From: Candidatus Thiobius zoothamnicola
GTDB taxonomy: Bacteria; Pseudomonadota; Gammaproteobacteria; Chromatiales; Chromatiaceae
Length of the DNA: 64,000 bases
Direction: 5' to 3'
Assembly (NCBI GenBank): GCA_030826945.1
Contig: JAPQLC010000019.1
Coordinates: 34,218 to 98,217, forward strand
A model generated the notes under the pieces. That model was not told where the DNA came from and searched no databases. It saw only the letters and a list, made by a program, of their open reading frames with translations. Both the position numbers and the translations under genes were made by a program. Below are positions 27,413 to 36,370 of this stretch, piece by piece; positions within the stretch are counted from its first letter, which is position 1; every line of letters starts with the position of its first letter.

Positions 27413-28045
27413 ATGATTGGCATTTTAGGAGGCGCATTTGACCCTGTACACCATGGCCACTTACGCATCGCCCTGGATGTGCTGGAAACATTAAACTTAC
27501 GACAAGTGCGCATGATGCCACTGTATCAAGCGACGCACAAAGCACAGCCGGGCGCCAGCGCCGAACACCGCCTGACCATGTTGCGACTGGCGTTGCGTCA
27601 ACAAGATCAATTACTGGCGGATGATGGCGAAATCAAACGCGGCGGCCACTCTTATATGATTGATACCCTGCGTTGGCTGCATGCCGAAATGCCGGGCCAA
27701 AGATTCTGCCTACTGTTAGGCGGCGACGCTTTCAACCACTTCGCCGCCTGGCGCGAACCGGAATCCATTCTGCAACTGGCGAATATTGTGGTAATGCAAC
27801 GTCCAGATCATGCATCCCCCCCCCATCATTCGCTTAAACGCTGGCTTGAACAAGGCGAATGCCAGGATGTAGACGCATTTAATCAACGGTCAGCAGGCGG
27901 CATTTATTGCCAGCCCGTCACCCAACTCGCCATTTCCTCCACTCAAATACGCCAATGTTTGCAACAGGGACGACAGGCGGATTACTTACTGCCTCCGCAA
28001 GTATTGGATTATATTCATCAGCATCATCTTTATGCTTTATCATGA
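27413..28045 (+). CDS. nadD: Nicotinate-nucleotide adenylyltransferase
   Basis: 210 residues. GILGGAFDPVHHGHLRIAL is the nucleotidyltransferase HxGH-type motif, and ISSTQIRQCLQQG is the C-terminal ISSTxIR motif. NadD adenylates nicotinate mononucleotide in NAD synthesis. The GGAFDP start and length are standard. It is followed by rsfS after about 30 bases, a common pairing. Confidence 0.95.
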   Translation: MIGILGGAFDPVHHGHLRIALDVLETLNLRQVRMMPLYQATHKAQPGASAEHRLTMLRLALRQQDQLLADDGEIKRGGHSYMIDTLRWLHAEMPGQRFCLLLGGDAFNHFAAWREPESILQLANIVVMQRPDHASPPHHSLKRWLEQGECQDVDAFNQRSAGGIYCQPVTQLAISSTQIRQCLQQGRQADYLLPPQVLDYIHQHHLYALS

Positions 28046-28075
28046 ACCCCCATGCAACAAAATACCGGGAGCTAT

Positions 28076-28432
28076 ATGCAGATAGAAACATTACGTGATT
28101 TGGTGGTGCAGGCTTTGGCCGATATGGAAGCCTTGGATGTGCGGGTATTGGATGTACGGGGACGCACCAGCATTATGGATTTTCTGGTCATCGCTTCAGG
28201 CACTTCGGCGCGTCACGTCAAATCCATGGCAGAAACGGTCGCCTTCAAAGCCAAACAGGCTGGCGAACCCGCTATCGGCCAGGAAGGCCTGCAAGAAGGC
28301 GAATGGGCTTTGGTGGATTTAAATGGCGTCGTGCTACATGCCATGCAAGCCAAAGTGCGGGATTATTACGAAATCGAGAAACTCTGGGATATGGAACCGG
28401 AAGCCGCCACACAAAGTCAGATGCGTCAGTGA
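28076..28432 (+). CDS. rsfS: Ribosome silencing factor RsfS
   Basis: 118 residues from the ATG at 28076, preceded by GGGAG; an ATG at 28052 is in frame but has no such site. DVRVLDVRGRTSIMDFLVIA, ASGTSARHVKSMAE and VLHAMQAKVRDYYEIEKLW are RsfS hallmarks. It binds ribosomal protein uL14 and stops subunit joining under starvation. The usual next gene, rlmH, is missing here; a DsrE-like gene follows instead. Confidence 0.94.
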   Translation: MQIETLRDLVVQALADMEALDVRVLDVRGRTSIMDFLVIASGTSARHVKSMAETVAFKAKQAGEPAIGQEGLQEGEWALVDLNGVVLHAMQAKVRDYYEIEKLWDMEPEAATQSQMRQ

Positions 28433-28561
28433 AATTCAATGCGGTGCAAAGCGCAAAAAAGGATTTCGAAAAATTAGCCACCCTGATTGCAGAAAAAATA
28501 GCGCTGAAATAACTAAATACCTAACATTGATAACCTCCAAACAAGCACAGGATAAAAAACC

Positions 28562-29068
28562 ATGCACCACCACCTTATGAACGCGCTCGCCCTCATCGTC
28601 AGCTCGATGCTTTTTATCACCCCTGCCCTGGCGCAAAGCGAAAAACCCACTGACCATGCAGCACTTGAAGGAATAACCACTGGAAAAGTCGTGTGGGATA
28701 TCAATATGGGGAACCCAAAGAAGCTGACGCTATACCTAAAGGTTATCCAAGAGACTTACGATGACCTTGCCCGCCAAAATGTTACGCCGGACATGATCTT
28801 TACGTTTCGTGGCCAATCATTACTGCTGATTTCCACAGAACGTGAACAAATCCCTCTTGAGCAACACATTCATCTGGATGAAGTCGCCAAGCTGCTGGCT
28901 GATCTCAACAAACGCCCTGGCGTCAAAATGGAGGCTTGTTCAGTCGCAGGCCGGTTGTTCGGCATAGAATCCAACGAACTCCTACCGAACATACCAGCCG
29001 TTGGAAACACTTTCGTCTCTTTGATTGGCTACCAAGCAAAAGGATATAGCGCTATTCCAATCTACTAG
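28562..29068 (+). CDS. Exported DsrE-family-like protein
   Basis: 168 residues. An N-terminal signal peptide (NALALIVSSMLFITPALAQS) predicts periplasmic export. The mature part has VVWDINMGNPKKLTLYLKVI, LLISTEREQIPLEQ and GVKMEACSVAGRLFGI, the fold and cysteine position of DsrE/DsrF-like proteins. Cytoplasmic members carry sulfane sulfur on this Cys. Exported versions are common in sulfur-oxidising bacteria but their job is not settled. It lies between rsfS and a deaminase gene. Confidence 0.76.
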   Translation: MHHHLMNALALIVSSMLFITPALAQSEKPTDHAALEGITTGKVVWDINMGNPKKLTLYLKVIQETYDDLARQNVTPDMIFTFRGQSLLLISTEREQIPLEQHIHLDEVAKLLADLNKRPGVKMEACSVAGRLFGIESNELLPNIPAVGNTFVSLIGYQAKGYSAIPIY

Positions 29069-29096
29069 CCGATTAACAACGCTTGAAGCATCCATC

Positions 29097-29711
29097 ATGA
29101 CTGAATTGACGGATAAGCTGAGGAAAATGAATAAGCAACCGCATAGCATCGAAATTATCCTGCCAGATTGGATCGATGGCTATTGTGAGCAATATGCCCC
29201 GACAAATTCTTTAAACGAAAAAATGGACTTTGTCATTCATGCAGCTCATGAAAACATCTTAAGAGAAACTGGCGGTCCGTTCGCCACCGCCATATTTGAG
29301 ATGGCTTCAAACAAACTGATATCGTTGGGAGTGAACCTTGTCATGACAGGGGGCATGTCCATACTCCACGCAGAAATGGTCGCCATTGCAGTCGCGCAAA
29401 AAAAGCTTGGCGCATACGATCTAGGCGGCGCAGAAACAACCAAGCATGAAATCGTATCCAGCACAGAACCTTGTGCGATGTGTTTTGGCGCTATTCCCTG
29501 GTCAGGAGTTACCCGATTCGTAACGGGCGCATTAAGTCAGGATGCGAGAGAGATTGGCTTTGATGAAGGGCCTAAACCTGTTGATTGGATTGGCGAGTTG
29601 ACCCGTCGGGGAATTGAGGTCATTGACAAGGTTGAACGTAATCACGCGGTCAGCGTATTTGCACAATACCTTGAGAAAGGTGGCCATATCTACAACTCAA
29701 GAGAGCAATGA
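29097..29711 (+). CDS. Zinc-dependent nucleobase/nucleoside deaminase
   Basis: 204 residues from the ATG at 29097. The CDA-fold zinc site is complete: HAEMVAIAVAQ supplies the His and catalytic Glu, and STEPCAMCFGAIPWSGV supplies the two cysteines. The layout is closest to the guanine deaminase/TadA-like branch, with a long N-terminal extension of about 80 residues. The substrate is not certain: guanine or a cytosine derivative are possible. It is probably cytoplasmic. The gene sits between the DsrE-like gene and pgpA. Confidence 0.78.
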   Translation: MTELTDKLRKMNKQPHSIEIILPDWIDGYCEQYAPTNSLNEKMDFVIHAAHENILRETGGPFATAIFEMASNKLISLGVNLVMTGGMSILHAEMVAIAVAQKKLGAYDLGGAETTKHEIVSSTEPCAMCFGAIPWSGVTRFVTGALSQDAREIGFDEGPKPVDWIGELTRRGIEVIDKVERNHAVSVFAQYLEKGGHIYNSREQ

Positions 29712-29745
29712 TAAAGACTTTTCGACCAATACCGGCTTGAAAACC

Positions 29746-30237
29746 ATGATGAAGAAGCAGGCTTCCAAGAAACCGCCACAACCGGACTTAACGCATCCAA
29801 TTCATTTTCTGGCATTCGGTTTTGGAACCGGGTGCTCGCCCAAAGCGCCAGGCACTCTGGGAACGCTGGCTGCGGTCGGATTATATGTGCCATTGTCCAG
29901 TCTACCGGAATGGGGTTATTTACTGGTCGTTTTCGCAGTGGTAATGTCAGGCATCGCTATCTGCGACTGGTCGGCCCGCCAATTAGGCGTACATGACCAT
30001 CCTGGCATCGTTTGGGACGAAATAGCGGGTTATTTGATCACAATGATCGCCGCGCCAGACGGTGGATTATGGATCTTATTAGGATTCGCGTTGTTTCGGT
30101 TGTTTGACATCTTCAAACCCTGGCCGATCAGCTACCTGGATCGTCAGATTGGCGGTGGGCTGGGTATCATGCTGGATGACGTCGCCGCTGGTTTGGCGGC
30201 ATTTGGTTTGATGCAATTGATCGCGACCCTGATTTAA
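29746..30237 (+). CDS. pgpA: Phosphatidylglycerophosphatase A
   Basis: 163 residues from the ATG at 29746; the frame is open further upstream but overlaps the deaminase gene. FLAFGFGTGCSPKAPGTLGT, the LGVHDHPGIVWDEIAGYLIT segment with the metal-binding acids, and LFDIFKPWPISYLDR are strict PgpA motifs. It removes phosphate from phosphatidylglycerophosphate in the inner membrane. Three to four hydrophobic segments are visible. It is usually next to thiL, which is not here. Confidence 0.93.
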   Translation: MMKKQASKKPPQPDLTHPIHFLAFGFGTGCSPKAPGTLGTLAAVGLYVPLSSLPEWGYLLVVFAVVMSGIAICDWSARQLGVHDHPGIVWDEIAGYLITMIAAPDGGLWILLGFALFRLFDIFKPWPISYLDRQIGGGLGIMLDDVAAGLAAFGLMQLIATLI

Positions 30238-30277
30238 CTCATTTTACTCACCCTGATTTGGTCTGGAGTAACGCCGG

Positions 30278-31264
30278 ATGCAAGATACCTTCGGACGCAA
30301 CATCACTTATCTAAGACTCTCAGTCACTGACCGCTGCAATTACCGCTGCAATTATTGCATGGCCGAGGAAATGACCTTCCTGCCCCGCCAACAAGTCCTG
30401 ACGCTGGAGGAACTCAGCCGCCTGGGTCGTATTTTTATCGAGTTGGGCGTACGTCAACTCAGAGTGACCGGCGGCGAACCATTGGTGCGGCGGGATGTGG
30501 GTGCCTTGTTTCACCGCCTGGGCCAACATATTGGTCACGGTCTGGATGAACTCACACTGACCACGAATGGCGCTTTATTATCGCGTTATGCGAGTGCGCT
30601 TTACGAAGCTGGCGTGCGTCGAGTCAATGTTTCATTGGATACGCTGGATGCGCAACGTTTTCATCAATTAACCCGCCTCGGCGATCTTAATCAAGTGTTG
30701 GATGGCATCCAGGCAGCGGCGCAAATCGGCTTGAAAATCAAAATTAACACGGTGGCATTGAAAGACGTTAATGCGCACGAAATCGAACAACTGGTGATTT
30801 GGTGTGGTGAACGTGGTTATGACCTCAGTTTAATTGAGTCCATGCCATTGGGTGAAATCGGCGATCTGCGCGATGCTCATTTCCTGTCGTTGGACAAGGT
30901 GCGCGAACGCCTGAAGCAACGTTGGACACTAACGCCATCCACGTATCAGACGAGTGGCCCGGCGCGTTACCAACAGATTGCCGAAACGGGCCAGCGCATC
31001 GGCTTCATTACCCCTTACAGCCATAATTTCTGCGCGACCTGCAACCGGGTGCGACTCACTTGCACCGGAACCTTGTTTTTATGTCTTGGACAGGAGAATG
31101 ACCTTGACCTGCGCCAGCCGCTACGCGATGGCGCGACTGACGCCGAGCTGAAAGCCTTAATTCTCCAAGCGATGCGACATAAGCCGGAAGGCCATGATTT
31201 TGATGCAGATCGCCTCGCCGATGGTGCTCAAGTGGTGCGTTTTATGAGTATGACCGGCGGCTAA
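30278..31264 (+). CDS. moaA: GTP 3',8-cyclase MoaA
   Basis: 328 residues. The radical-SAM cluster motif is CNYRCNYC near residue 20, and the second iron-sulfur site is CATCNRVRLTCTG. The protein ends in GG, the C-terminal pair needed for catalysis. RVTGGEPLVRRDV is the SAM-binding GGEP motif. MoaA performs the first step of molybdenum cofactor synthesis. It is convergent with pyrC; moaC is not in the window. Confidence 0.96.
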   Translation: MQDTFGRNITYLRLSVTDRCNYRCNYCMAEEMTFLPRQQVLTLEELSRLGRIFIELGVRQLRVTGGEPLVRRDVGALFHRLGQHIGHGLDELTLTTNGALLSRYASALYEAGVRRVNVSLDTLDAQRFHQLTRLGDLNQVLDGIQAAAQIGLKIKINTVALKDVNAHEIEQLVIWCGERGYDLSLIESMPLGEIGDLRDAHFLSLDKVRERLKQRWTLTPSTYQTSGPARYQQIAETGQRIGFITPYSHNFCATCNRVRLTCTGTLFLCLGQENDLDLRQPLRDGATDAELKALILQAMRHKPEGHDFDADRLADGAQVVRFMSMTGG

Positions 31265-31288
31265 CTAACGTCGCATTCGAAAGATCCG

Positions 31289-32623
31289 TCAACGATTAAA
31301 GACCAATCTTTGACCATTCGGCGCGCCAATAAAACGCCCCTGATCATATTTCAGCTCACCATTCACCCAGGTCATCACGACCGTAGAGCGTAAAGTATCG
31401 CCTTCCAGTGGCGACCAACCGCATTTATATAACACGTCTTCGCGCCGCACCGTATCCGTTTTCTGCATATCCACCAGCGTCAAATCGGCCCAATAACCTT
31501 CGCGCAGGAAACCCCGCTCAGCAATGCCAAACAACTTGGCTGGGGCGTGGGACACTTTATGCACAACGCGAGGCAAACTCAGTACGCCATCATGCGTCAA
31601 CTCCAACGCCATGCACAAAGCATGTTGCACCAGCGGCAAACCAGCAGGCATACCAAAGTAAGACATCCGCTGCTTTTCCACCAATTGATGCGGCGCATGG
31701 TCTGTTGCGATGACATCTAACTTGTCATCCACCAACGCCTGCCGCAGTGCAGCACGATCCGCTGGGGTTTTGATCGCCGGGTTACATTTAATCAGACTAC
31801 CCCGGTCAGCATAATCATCCGCGCTGAAATACAAATGATGCACGCAGGCTTCGGCGGTTATCTGCTTATTTTCCAATGAGCCGCTGGTGAACAACGCCAT
31901 CTCACGCGCTGTGGTCAAATGCAGCACATGCAAACGCGCGCCTTCCCGCTTGGCCAGATCAACCGCCATGGATGACGATAACCAACAAGCTTCTTCACTA
32001 CGAATCAGGTGGTGATATGGCATCATCCCCTCTTCGTCATACCGTTCCCGATAAACGGCCTCATTCGCCTGAACCGTCGGCGTATCCTCACAATGTGTCA
32101 CCAGAATCGTGGGTGCATCACGAAAAATGTGCTCCAAAGTCTGCGGGTTATCCACCAACATGTTGCCAGTGGAAGCGCCCATAAAGATTTTGATGCCGCA
32201 GGTTTGGTCCGGTCGCAGGCGGCGGATTTCATCCACATTGTCATTGGTCGCGCCCAGATAAAAGGCATGATTGCCCCAAGCCCGTCCCGCTGCCAACGCG
32301 AATTTCTGCTCAAGCGCATCACAAGTGACAGTTTGCGGGTTGGTATTCGGCATATCAAAAAAGCTGGTGATACCACCCGCCAGCGCCGCTTGAGATTCGG
32401 TGAACAAATCCGCTTTATCGGTCAACCCAGGTTCACGAAAATGCACTTGATCATCAATCATGCCTGGCAATAAATACCGCCCTCCAGCATCAATAATCTG
32501 CGCCTGCGGCGCTGTGATGGCATCATCAATCTGTGCAATGCGACCCGCACGGATGAGTAAATCCCCTGCTCGGATTTGCCCTTCATTAACCATCAAAGCG
32601 TTCTTTATCAGGATATCAGTCAT
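31289..32623 (-). CDS. pyrC: Dihydroorotase (PyrC, class I-like)
   Basis: 444 residues from the ATG at 32623, with GGAAGGA upstream. The metal site begins LLPGMIDDQVHFREPGLTDK (His-x-His variant, DQVHFRE). A DMPNTNPQT segment, ILVTHCEDTPT and IATDHAPHQLVEKQ complete the site, where Asp is the catalytic base. It closes carbamoyl aspartate to dihydroorotate in pyrimidine synthesis. It overlaps the end of gloB by 8 bases on the same strand. Confidence 0.92.
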   Translation of the reverse strand: MTDILIKNALMVNEGQIRAGDLLIRAGRIAQIDDAITAPQAQIIDAGGRYLLPGMIDDQVHFREPGLTDKADLFTESQAALAGGITSFFDMPNTNPQTVTCDALEQKFALAAGRAWGNHAFYLGATNDNVDEIRRLRPDQTCGIKIFMGASTGNMLVDNPQTLEHIFRDAPTILVTHCEDTPTVQANEAVYRERYDEEGMMPYHHLIRSEEACWLSSSMAVDLAKREGARLHVLHLTTAREMALFTSGSLENKQITAEACVHHLYFSADDYADRGSLIKCNPAIKTPADRAALRQALVDDKLDVIATDHAPHQLVEKQRMSYFGMPAGLPLVQHALCMALELTHDGVLSLPRVVHKVSHAPAKLFGIAERGFLREGYWADLTLVDMQKTDTVRREDVLYKCGWSPLEGDTLRSTVVMTWVNGELKYDQGRFIGAPNGQRLVFNR

Positions 32624-33407
32624 ATTCTTTATCCTTCCAGGTTCTGATTGCCTGGAATACCTCTTCACCGTTGGACAAGGTTCGCCCCGACCAACGCTCC
32701 GCTGCGGCAATCACCTCCGTCTGATCAGTTCGCATGAAAGGGTTAGTCGCCAGTTCCTCGGCTAAGGTTGATGGCACCGTGCTAAGGTCATGTGAACGTT
32801 GCGCATTGACCTGCCGGATACGATGCAATAAGGCCGGGTTATCCGGCTCAACCCATTGCGCGAATCCCAGATTATCCTGAGTATATTCATGCGCGCAATA
32901 CACCTGAGTATCGCCCGGAAGCGCGGCCAATTTCTGCAAAGATTGGCTTAACTGCGCGAAAGTGCCGCTGAACACCCGGCCACAGCCGCCTGCAAACAAA
33001 GTATCGCCGCAAAACAATGCCCCTGCCGTGTAATAAGCGACATGCCCCGCTGTATGGCCCGGCACATCCAAAACTTCAAAAGTGAGGCCTGAATCCGGTA
33101 CAACAATTCGGTCGCCCTGCTGCACAGGCCTTTCAACCGTTTTAATCGACTCCTGTTTCGGCCCATAAACCACAGCCTCCGGCCAAGCGGATTTCAAGCC
33201 TTGAATGCCGCCCGTATGATCAAAATGATGATGCGTGACCAGTATGGCACTCAAACGTAACCCACGGCTCGCCAATATGTCCTGAACAGGTCCCTCATCG
33301 CCAGGATCAACCACCATGCAACCTGAATCACCGCCACGGCTCAGAAGCCAGATATAGTTATCCTCAAATGCAGGAATCGCCTCAATTTTCAACGTATCAC
33401 CCACCAT
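32616..33407 (-). CDS. gloB: Hydroxyacylglutathione hydrolase (glyoxalase II)
   Basis: 263 residues from the ATG at 33407, which has GGAAG upstream and overlaps the end of hisI. A TTG five codons later gives the more usual N-terminus KIEAIPAFEDNYIWLL. The metallo-beta-lactamase zinc motif is LVTHHHFDHTGG, followed by DVPGHTAGHVAYY and FCGDTLFAGGCGR. The C-terminal domain has the glutathione-binding VYCAHEYTQDNL region. It hydrolyses S-lactoylglutathione made from methylglyoxal. Confidence 0.94.
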   Translation of the reverse strand: MVGDTLKIEAIPAFEDNYIWLLSRGGDSGCMVVDPGDEGPVQDILASRGLRLSAILVTHHHFDHTGGIQGLKSAWPEAVVYGPKQESIKTVERPVQQGDRIVVPDSGLTFEVLDVPGHTAGHVAYYTAGALFCGDTLFAGGCGRVFSGTFAQLSQSLQKLAALPGDTQVYCAHEYTQDNLGFAQWVEPDNPALLHRIRQVNAQRSHDLSTVPSTLAEELATNPFMRTDQTEVIAAAERWSGRTLSNGEEVFQAIRTWKDKEYD

Positions 33408-33831
33408 ACAAGGCTTCCGGGTCAATCAACGGATGCTTATCAACCACCAATTGATTCCCATCAACTTTATTGTAAAAACAGTCCCGCCGACCGGTATGGC
33501 AAGCAGCTCCCGTCTGATCAACCTGCATCAGAATAGTATCGCCGTCGCAATCCAAGCGCAGTTCACGGAGATGCTGCATCTGGCCCGATAACTCGCCTTT
33601 GCGCCATAATGCCTGACGCGAACGCGACCAGTAACAAACCCGGTTTGTTGCCAAAGTTTCGCGTAGCGCGACTTCATTCATCCATGCCATCATCAGCACT
33701 TCATGCGTGTCATATTGTTGAGCGATCGCCGGTATCAATCCATCCGCGTTCCAGGGCAAAGCCTGCAATGCGCTTTCCAGATCAACCGAATCGCCTGCGT
33801 GAAAGGATTCAAGCTGTTTAAAAAGTTTCAT
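33397..33831 (-). CDS. hisI: Phosphoribosyl-AMP cyclohydrolase
   Basis: 144 residues, the single-domain HisI without a fused HisE. LMMAWMNEVALRETLATNRV and CYWSRSRQALWRKGE are family motifs, and GDTILMQVDQTGAACHTGRR with DCFY supplies the zinc cysteines. It opens the purine ring of PR-AMP, the third step of histidine synthesis. It is isolated from other his genes here and overlaps gloB. Confidence 0.95.
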   Translation of the reverse strand: MKLFKQLESFHAGDSVDLESALQALPWNADGLIPAIAQQYDTHEVLMMAWMNEVALRETLATNRVCYWSRSRQALWRKGELSGQMQHLRELRLDCDGDTILMQVDQTGAACHTGRRDCFYNKVDGNQLVVDKHPLIDPEALYGG

Positions 33832-33876
33832 AGAAAAATCAAAATCTGCTGATATTGAGTGTTAGAGCGTATCACC

Positions 33877-34293
33877 ATGAGAGCGAAGGCAAACCCGAAT
33901 GACTTTTTCGCAGCCTATCAAGCGCAACAAAAGCGTAGAATTAACCCAAATCCATCAGGCCATCATTACAATACAATGCAAATATTCCGTATCGCCTTCC
34001 ACAATAACGGAAAGGTTTATCAAGTCCATGCTGAACAAGTCAATCAGGCTGAATTATATGGCTTTATTGAGGTGCACGATCTGTTATTTGATGAACATAC
34101 TTCAGTCGTCATTGATCCCGCCGAAGAGAAATTGAAAAATGAATTCAGCGGCGTCACCCGTCTGCTGTTGCCCATGCACGCCATTATCCGTATTGACGAA
34201 GTGGAAAAACGTGGACAAAACAAAATTCTGGACATGGATGGTGGTAGTTCCAATGTGAAACCCTTCCCCATGCCTGGCCCAGGCAACCACTGA
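33877..34293 (+). CDS. DUF1820 family protein
   Basis: 138 residues from the ATG at 33877. The conserved core starts near residue 34 (MQIFRIAFHNNGKVYQVHAE) and includes LYGFIEVHDLLF, VVIDPAEEKLKNEF and LPMHAIIRIDEVEKRGQ, a clear DUF1820 match. The first 33 residues are an extra polar extension; an ATG at 33976 would give the usual short form. Function is unknown in the family. It is divergent from hisI. Confidence 0.84.
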   Translation: MRAKANPNDFFAAYQAQQKRRINPNPSGHHYNTMQIFRIAFHNNGKVYQVHAEQVNQAELYGFIEVHDLLFDEHTSVVIDPAEEKLKNEFSGVTRLLLPMHAIIRIDEVEKRGQNKILDMDGGSSNVKPFPMPGPGNH

Positions 34294-34430
34294 ACCATCA
34301 CGCTATTTCGATGGCAAAAACACTTGAGCCATTATCACTGGTTAATTGAAAAACGCTTGGCGACAACTTTCGTGTAATACCGGCAAAGTATCCTGCACAT
34401 GCTCGCCAATGCTGATTTAACGCTGATCCC

Positions 34431-35396
34431 ATGCAGAATGTAAACCATCCGTCCGACGAATCCCCTTTACAACAACGTATCAGACAACAGCGCGCCATGT
34501 TGTACAACATGCTTGTGGATCCAATGCAGCAGGTCGCCAGCCGTTGCTCTGAATTCTGGGGAAACAAAGAGGCGATGGATCAACTTATCCAGATGTCGAT
34601 ACCGATCGTGCCCTATGTGACCTTTTTGTATGTTCTGGACATCCAGGCCCGGCAAATCAGCGCCAACGCCTCTATGGATGGGCTGGTACAAAAAGATTTT
34701 GGCCGCGACCGTTCCCAACGCCCCTATATACGGCAATTTGATCAAAACCGTGAAATGGGCCTGTCAGACGCCTACATCAGCCTGCGCGCCAATCGTCCAT
34801 CCGTCACTGCCATTCAGAAAATTCATCAGGGAGGGCAGCATATCGGTTATCTGGGAGCGGATTTTGACTTGCGCGCGCTACCGATTACCAAGGAAATCTA
34901 TACCGACCCATCCCGCTGGCGGCAAATGAAAGGCGACCCGGCGATTCGCAGCCACCTGTTTGAGCAAAAGCGAATCCAGAGTCGCCTGGATGACAACATC
35001 GACTTGGTGATTTCGGTGGTGGACGAGTTGATCAGCGAAAATGGTATTTTCCATTTAAAAATCCATTTCTCCAGCAGCCGCGCAACCATCTGGACGCTGG
35101 ACGATCCATACCGTTATCAAGTGATTCAGTTTGACGATCTGGTCGATCCCGATATCTGTCTGGCTTACCCGCACAGAAACTATCCCAAAGAAGCCGTGAT
35201 ACCGAAAAAGCATATCCGCGCCATTTTCACGACCTTCAAACACCTGCGCCTTGCGGATGAAACCATTTATCTGCGCGCAGGGTCGGTGAATATTTTCAAC
35301 GGCATCGTTGGGTTGAATTTCTCCTGTGACGGATCGCATTACATCCCATTTGACCAGTTTCTGGCAAAAGACTCGGCCTTCTGGGAAGGTATGTAA
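34431..35396 (+). CDS. PDC/Cache-type sensor domain protein
   Basis: 321 residues. The central part has VTFLYVLDIQARQISANASM, SQRPYIRQF, YISLRANRPSVTAIQKI and YLGADFDLRALP, the order of a PDC (dCACHE-like) ligand-binding domain. No membrane segment flanks it, unlike receptor versions, and no enzymatic output domain is visible. The rest (180-321) is unassigned. It might be a soluble sensor. It stands alone, convergent with the acyltransferase gene. Confidence 0.7.
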   Translation: MQNVNHPSDESPLQQRIRQQRAMLYNMLVDPMQQVASRCSEFWGNKEAMDQLIQMSIPIVPYVTFLYVLDIQARQISANASMDGLVQKDFGRDRSQRPYIRQFDQNREMGLSDAYISLRANRPSVTAIQKIHQGGQHIGYLGADFDLRALPITKEIYTDPSRWRQMKGDPAIRSHLFEQKRIQSRLDDNIDLVISVVDELISENGIFHLKIHFSSSRATIWTLDDPYRYQVIQFDDLVDPDICLAYPHRNYPKEAVIPKKHIRAIFTTFKHLRLADETIYLRAGSVNIFNGIVGLNFSCDGSHYIPFDQFLAKDSAFWEGM

Positions 35397-35446
35397 AGCG
35401 ATGAACAACAAGTTTATCCGCCCCAAAGGCTTGAAATCGTCCAGCC

Positions 35447-36283
35447 TTATGCCTGAATCTTTTTCATCAGTTTGGTCAAAACTTTGCCAGGGCCAATTTC
35501 CGTATAAGTCATTTCTCCCTGTGCCATCAAATAATGGATGCTTTCAACCCATCGGACAGAATGAGAAATCTGAGCCACCAGGTTATCCGCAATGTCAGCC
35601 TGTTCATAAGGCAGCGCATGGGTATTGGCGATCACCGGTATTTTCAGCTCGTTGAACTCAAAAGCGCTGAGAAAATCCTGGAAGGCTTCTGAAGCGGGGC
35701 GCATATAGCGGGAATGGAACGCGCCGCTGACTTTCAATCTCATGCAACGCACGGCATGTTGCTCAAACAATGCCGCCGCCCGATCAATATCTGCCTGCAA
35801 ACCGCTGATGACCGTTTGTGACGGCGAATTGTAATTGGCGATATCAATACCGGCTAAATCAGCCTCTGCCAACAAGGTCTGGATTTGCTCAACCGAAACA
35901 TTCAGCACAGCAGCCATGGCGCCACCTGACGCCTGACTCATCAATTCAGCCCGTCGCTGCACCAACTTTAAGCCTGTGACGAAATCAAAAGATCCAGCGG
36001 CCAGCAGCGCATTGTATTCACCCAAGCTATGTCCAGCGAGAAAGTCCGGTTTGTCGCCATTCTTGATGTGTTGGAAATAAGTCAGCGCATTCACAGTATA
36101 CAAAGCTGGTTGAGTATAAGCGGTTTGCTGCAACTGCTGCTGGGGATCCTCCACGCACAAGGTTTTTATGGAATAACCCAAAATCGCATCGGCTTGAGCC
36201 GTCAATTCGGGAAATTCATCAAACAATTCAGCGCCCATACCTGCATGTTGGGAACCCTGTCCAGGGAAAAGCCATGTTTTCAT
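35447..36283 (-). CDS. Discrete malonyl-type acyltransferase, trans-AT PKS style
   Basis: 278 residues. It begins MKTWLFPGQGSQHAGMG. The nucleophile elbow is LAGHSLGEYNALLAAGSFDF, then GLKLVQRRAELMSQASGGAM; the catalytic His is in SGAFHSRYM. The combination GHSLGEYNAL with ETGL/VTGLKLVQ-RAELMSQA is characteristic of stand-alone acyltransferases that serve trans-AT polyketide synthases, rather than housekeeping FabD. No PKS, ACP or other fab gene is present here. It is therefore either an orphan PKS AT acting on an unlinked cluster or a recruited FabD substitute. Confidence 0.84.
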   Translation of the reverse strand: MKTWLFPGQGSQHAGMGAELFDEFPELTAQADAILGYSIKTLCVEDPQQQLQQTAYTQPALYTVNALTYFQHIKNGDKPDFLAGHSLGEYNALLAAGSFDFVTGLKLVQRRAELMSQASGGAMAAVLNVSVEQIQTLLAEADLAGIDIANYNSPSQTVISGLQADIDRAAALFEQHAVRCMRLKVSGAFHSRYMRPASEAFQDFLSAFEFNELKIPVIANTHALPYEQADIADNLVAQISHSVRWVESIHYLMAQGEMTYTEIGPGKVLTKLMKKIQA

Positions 36284-36370
36284 TAATCGGTATTCCTTGT
36301 TGTTGTGTAGATCATGTCGTATGTATCGCCCAGGCTCGCTCTCATGATGGCGCTATGTCACACCCAATGA

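Noticed and set aside
28431..28512. Short open frame after rsfS ending in LATLIAEKIALK
   Set aside because: Only 27 codons from a GTG overlapping the rsfS stop, with no ribosome site or family match.
33859..33975. Longer N-terminus of the DUF1820 protein as a separate domain
   Set aside because: Only about 33 polar residues with no motif; more likely an extension or an upstream misread start.
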